From: Lodderomyces elongisporus
Lineage: Eukaryota > Ascomycota > Pichiomycetes > Serinales > Debaryomycetaceae
Length of the DNA stretch: 64,000 nucleotides
Direction of reading: 5' to 3'
Assembly (NCBI RefSeq): GCF_030384665.1
Contig: NC_083680.1
Coordinates: forward strand, 777,001 to 841,000
Position numbers and translations under genes: made by a program. Below, piece after piece: positions 61,970-64,000 of this stretch; the first letter of the stretch is position 1; every line of letters starts with the position of its first letter. The notes beneath the pieces were generated by a model. That model was not told where the DNA came from and did no database searches. It saw only the letters and a list, made by a program, of their open reading frames with translations.

Positions 61970-64000
61970 TTTTTGGGAGCAAAAACTGCAAGTTTTAAAC
62001 ATAGATCAAGTGTATACTCAAAGCGAGAAATAAAATGTTGCCTGCTTTAATTGAAGAGCAAAACACACCAAATGTTACCACCAAATGCATTGAATTATAT
62101 CAATAGCCATGTTATTAGTCATATATTCTAGTAAAATCAGCTGTACCTTTTCACGTAAGATACAAATTAATATTTGTAACCGACATAGCTATAGAGACTT
62201 AAAATACAATTGGGCTGATACAAATGGTTTTATTCCCACAACTGGCTAGTCCTCAAACACTAACTGATCTTTATTGACGTACAAATCATGACCAAAAGCT
62301 ATCTTCTTTTATCCTTTTTCAAAAAATTGAGCTAATCAATTGCGCAAATTGAGCACGAAGATTAATGATTATCTTAACCAAGCAACTCGCGGAAAGAGTG
62401 TTATAATATGCAAGCCAATGGTATTTTTGGCTGAGCTTCAGCAATCGTAAACTCTAATTCTTCAATTTCTGTCTACTAAATATCATCATACATATATACA
62501 TAACACGATTTAACCTATGCCATCCAATACAAAAGATCTACAATTAAACGAGCCATGAAAGATTCCAACCACCAAATACGACTCAAGATCAAAAAAAAAC
62601 TTCACTACAAACTTCCTTTTTTGTTCGGAAGCTTCATGAACCCTTAAAGTCATAAATTTGAGATAGCAAAATCTAAAGTACATCATCCTATACAAAATTT
62701 TGAAATAACAGCATTGTCAAAGAGTGAACAACAAATTCACCCCTACACGCAAAAGCAAAAGTTGCAGATAACCATAAAACTGATCTCAAAATGTAAAAAA
62801 AACTCAACTTTGTGAAAATGCTATAAAATATCAATTGCACTTATCAAACAAAATAGATAGCAATGTTAGTATGAGAAAAACTTGTCCATAAAATTTAAAT
62901 TTGGAAATCCTTTGTACAAATTTCAAAATGTTTTCAGTGAAAAGAGCTGAAACAACACCGAATTAAAACAAATCCGCTACATTAAACTATAGGTTTCATA
63001 CAGTATATAAAAACCATGCAGGTGCAACTCAAAAAAGCTTGCGCATGTACATAGCACAAACAATAAACGACATTATGATAAAACCTTACCTAGTTATTGA
63101 ATATCTCTGGAAGCTTTGTAAAGTAAAGCACCAAACAAATCCAAATCGATAAAGAATAGTAAAACAGTGTCTACAAAAAAAAGTACAAACACTAAAAAAA
63201 TCTAAACCTTTGATATTTAGCCAATATACAATTCGAGATAAGCAATATAGAAACAACTAGTGTTAGTTAACAATTAAGCCAAAACAAAGGCAGTTCGCTT
63301 AGAAAATATCGTAAGTAGCTATTCAGACATCATCGATCATGAATCGTTTAACAATAACTAACACATGATTTTTACTACAAAATTAAACTGAAATAAATTC
63401 AAGTTTTCACGGTTCCTAAACATATACAAGAAAAATAATCTTAGCAAACTTACAAGCTCAATATCTGGAATAGTTTCACCTTCAATAAATAGATATCGCA
63501 AATAATCACTGAATACACCATCGCGATACAAATAAATTAAATAAATTCCAATGGTAGTCCAAAAGGTATTATCAAACTATTTGACTTCTAAATTCCAAAT
63601 TACGTTAACATTCAAAAGTTGACATCCACAAAAAGCAATCATGGTAAATCAAGTAACATCTTCATCCCGCATAACTTATAATTGTGAGTATATCGTTTTT
63701 CAAAATATGATACAATAATGGCTAGACTTTTCCAAATTATAAACCAACCTTTTGGTCATTAATTGCTGCCTTCGCAAATGGACTAAAACAACCTCACTTA
63801 GAAATCACTTAATTATAAACTTTTTTCTATTCAGCCAACTAGAATTAATATTTAAAGTTAACTTACATGTTGAATATTCTATTAGTAACCAAGTTAAGCG
63901 CTAAGAAAGTATTCACAATTAGAGCCGAACACTTGCTAAAATTATGGATTCCATTGAACGCCAGATTACTTCAATCCCAATGTAATCAACGTATACAACC
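61970..64000. other. AT-rich gene-free end region, poor in homopolymers
   Basis: No open frame of note, RNA gene or repeat was found. The base mix is roughly 30% GC by sampled lines. Unlike the other gaps in this window, it lacks long A/T runs and microsatellites. It could be a decayed intergenic region, or the flank of a special locus such as a centromere; the sequence alone does not decide. Confidence 0.5.

Overview
This window is nuclear DNA of a budding yeast. Genes are mostly intronless and lie on both strands. Where introns occur they carry the yeast signals GTATGT and TACTAAC. The gene set (SBA1, MRP4, ALA1, CPS1, a 3-hydroxyisobutyrate/3-hydroxypropionate dehydrogenase, a secretory-lipase relic, CSR1, an FG nucleoporin, NAM2, CCM1, CMR2, a CENP-I/CTF3 homologue, APA2, QCR7, DIC1) and the long homopolymers and microsatellites between genes suggest the CUG-Ser clade of Candida-like yeasts. 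Lodderomyces elongisporus or a close relative is my best guess, inferred from style and content rather than shown. If so, CTG codons read as serine and CTG-encoded leucines in conceptual translations should be treated with care.

Layout. At 0.7-7 kb are a co-chaperone (SBA1), a RecA-like orphan that overlaps head-to-head with the mitoribosomal gene MRP4, and alanyl-tRNA synthetase ALA1, which appears built for both cytosol and mitochondria. At 8.8-18 kb, all on the minus strand, are a START-like DUF3074 protein, vacuolar carboxypeptidase CPS1, a mitochondrial beta-hydroxyacid dehydrogenase and an F-box-like protein. At 19.6-21 kb is a secretory lipase gene broken by a stop and two small repeat-type frameshifts. 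An ADH6/7-type alcohol dehydrogenase with a 22-bp tandem array far upstream follows, then SEC14-family CSR1, a 3.9-kb low-complexity gap, a NUP1-like nucleoporin, mitochondrial leucyl-tRNA synthetase NAM2, the PPR protein CCM1 and the DIP2/CMR2 protein.

The accessory part is 45.2-54.3 kb. It holds an old LTR fossil, a frame-broken relic resembling the PIP5K (Mss4) catalytic domain interrupted by 53 Asn codons, a block of trinucleotide repeats flanked by an exact 32-nt duplication, and a complete LTR-retrotransposon insertion (50400-54299). The retroelement has two apparently identical 459-bp LTRs and a 5-bp target duplication, yet lacks gag, protease and reverse transcriptase. It keeps RNase H and an integrase with an intact DD35E spacing, plus four 101-bp tandem repeats. 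It looks like a recently moved, non-autonomous Ty3/gypsy derivative.

At 54.7-61 kb are the kinetochore gene CTF3, APA2 (Ap4A phosphorylase), and two respiratory genes, each with one intron: QCR7 and DIC1. The last 2.5 kb is AT-rich, gene-poor and low in homopolymers, unlike every other intergenic stretch here.

Functionally, mitochondrial genes recur (MRP4, ALA1, HPD1-like, NAM2, CCM1, QCR7, DIC1), but they are separate transcription units and nothing indicates operon-like linkage.
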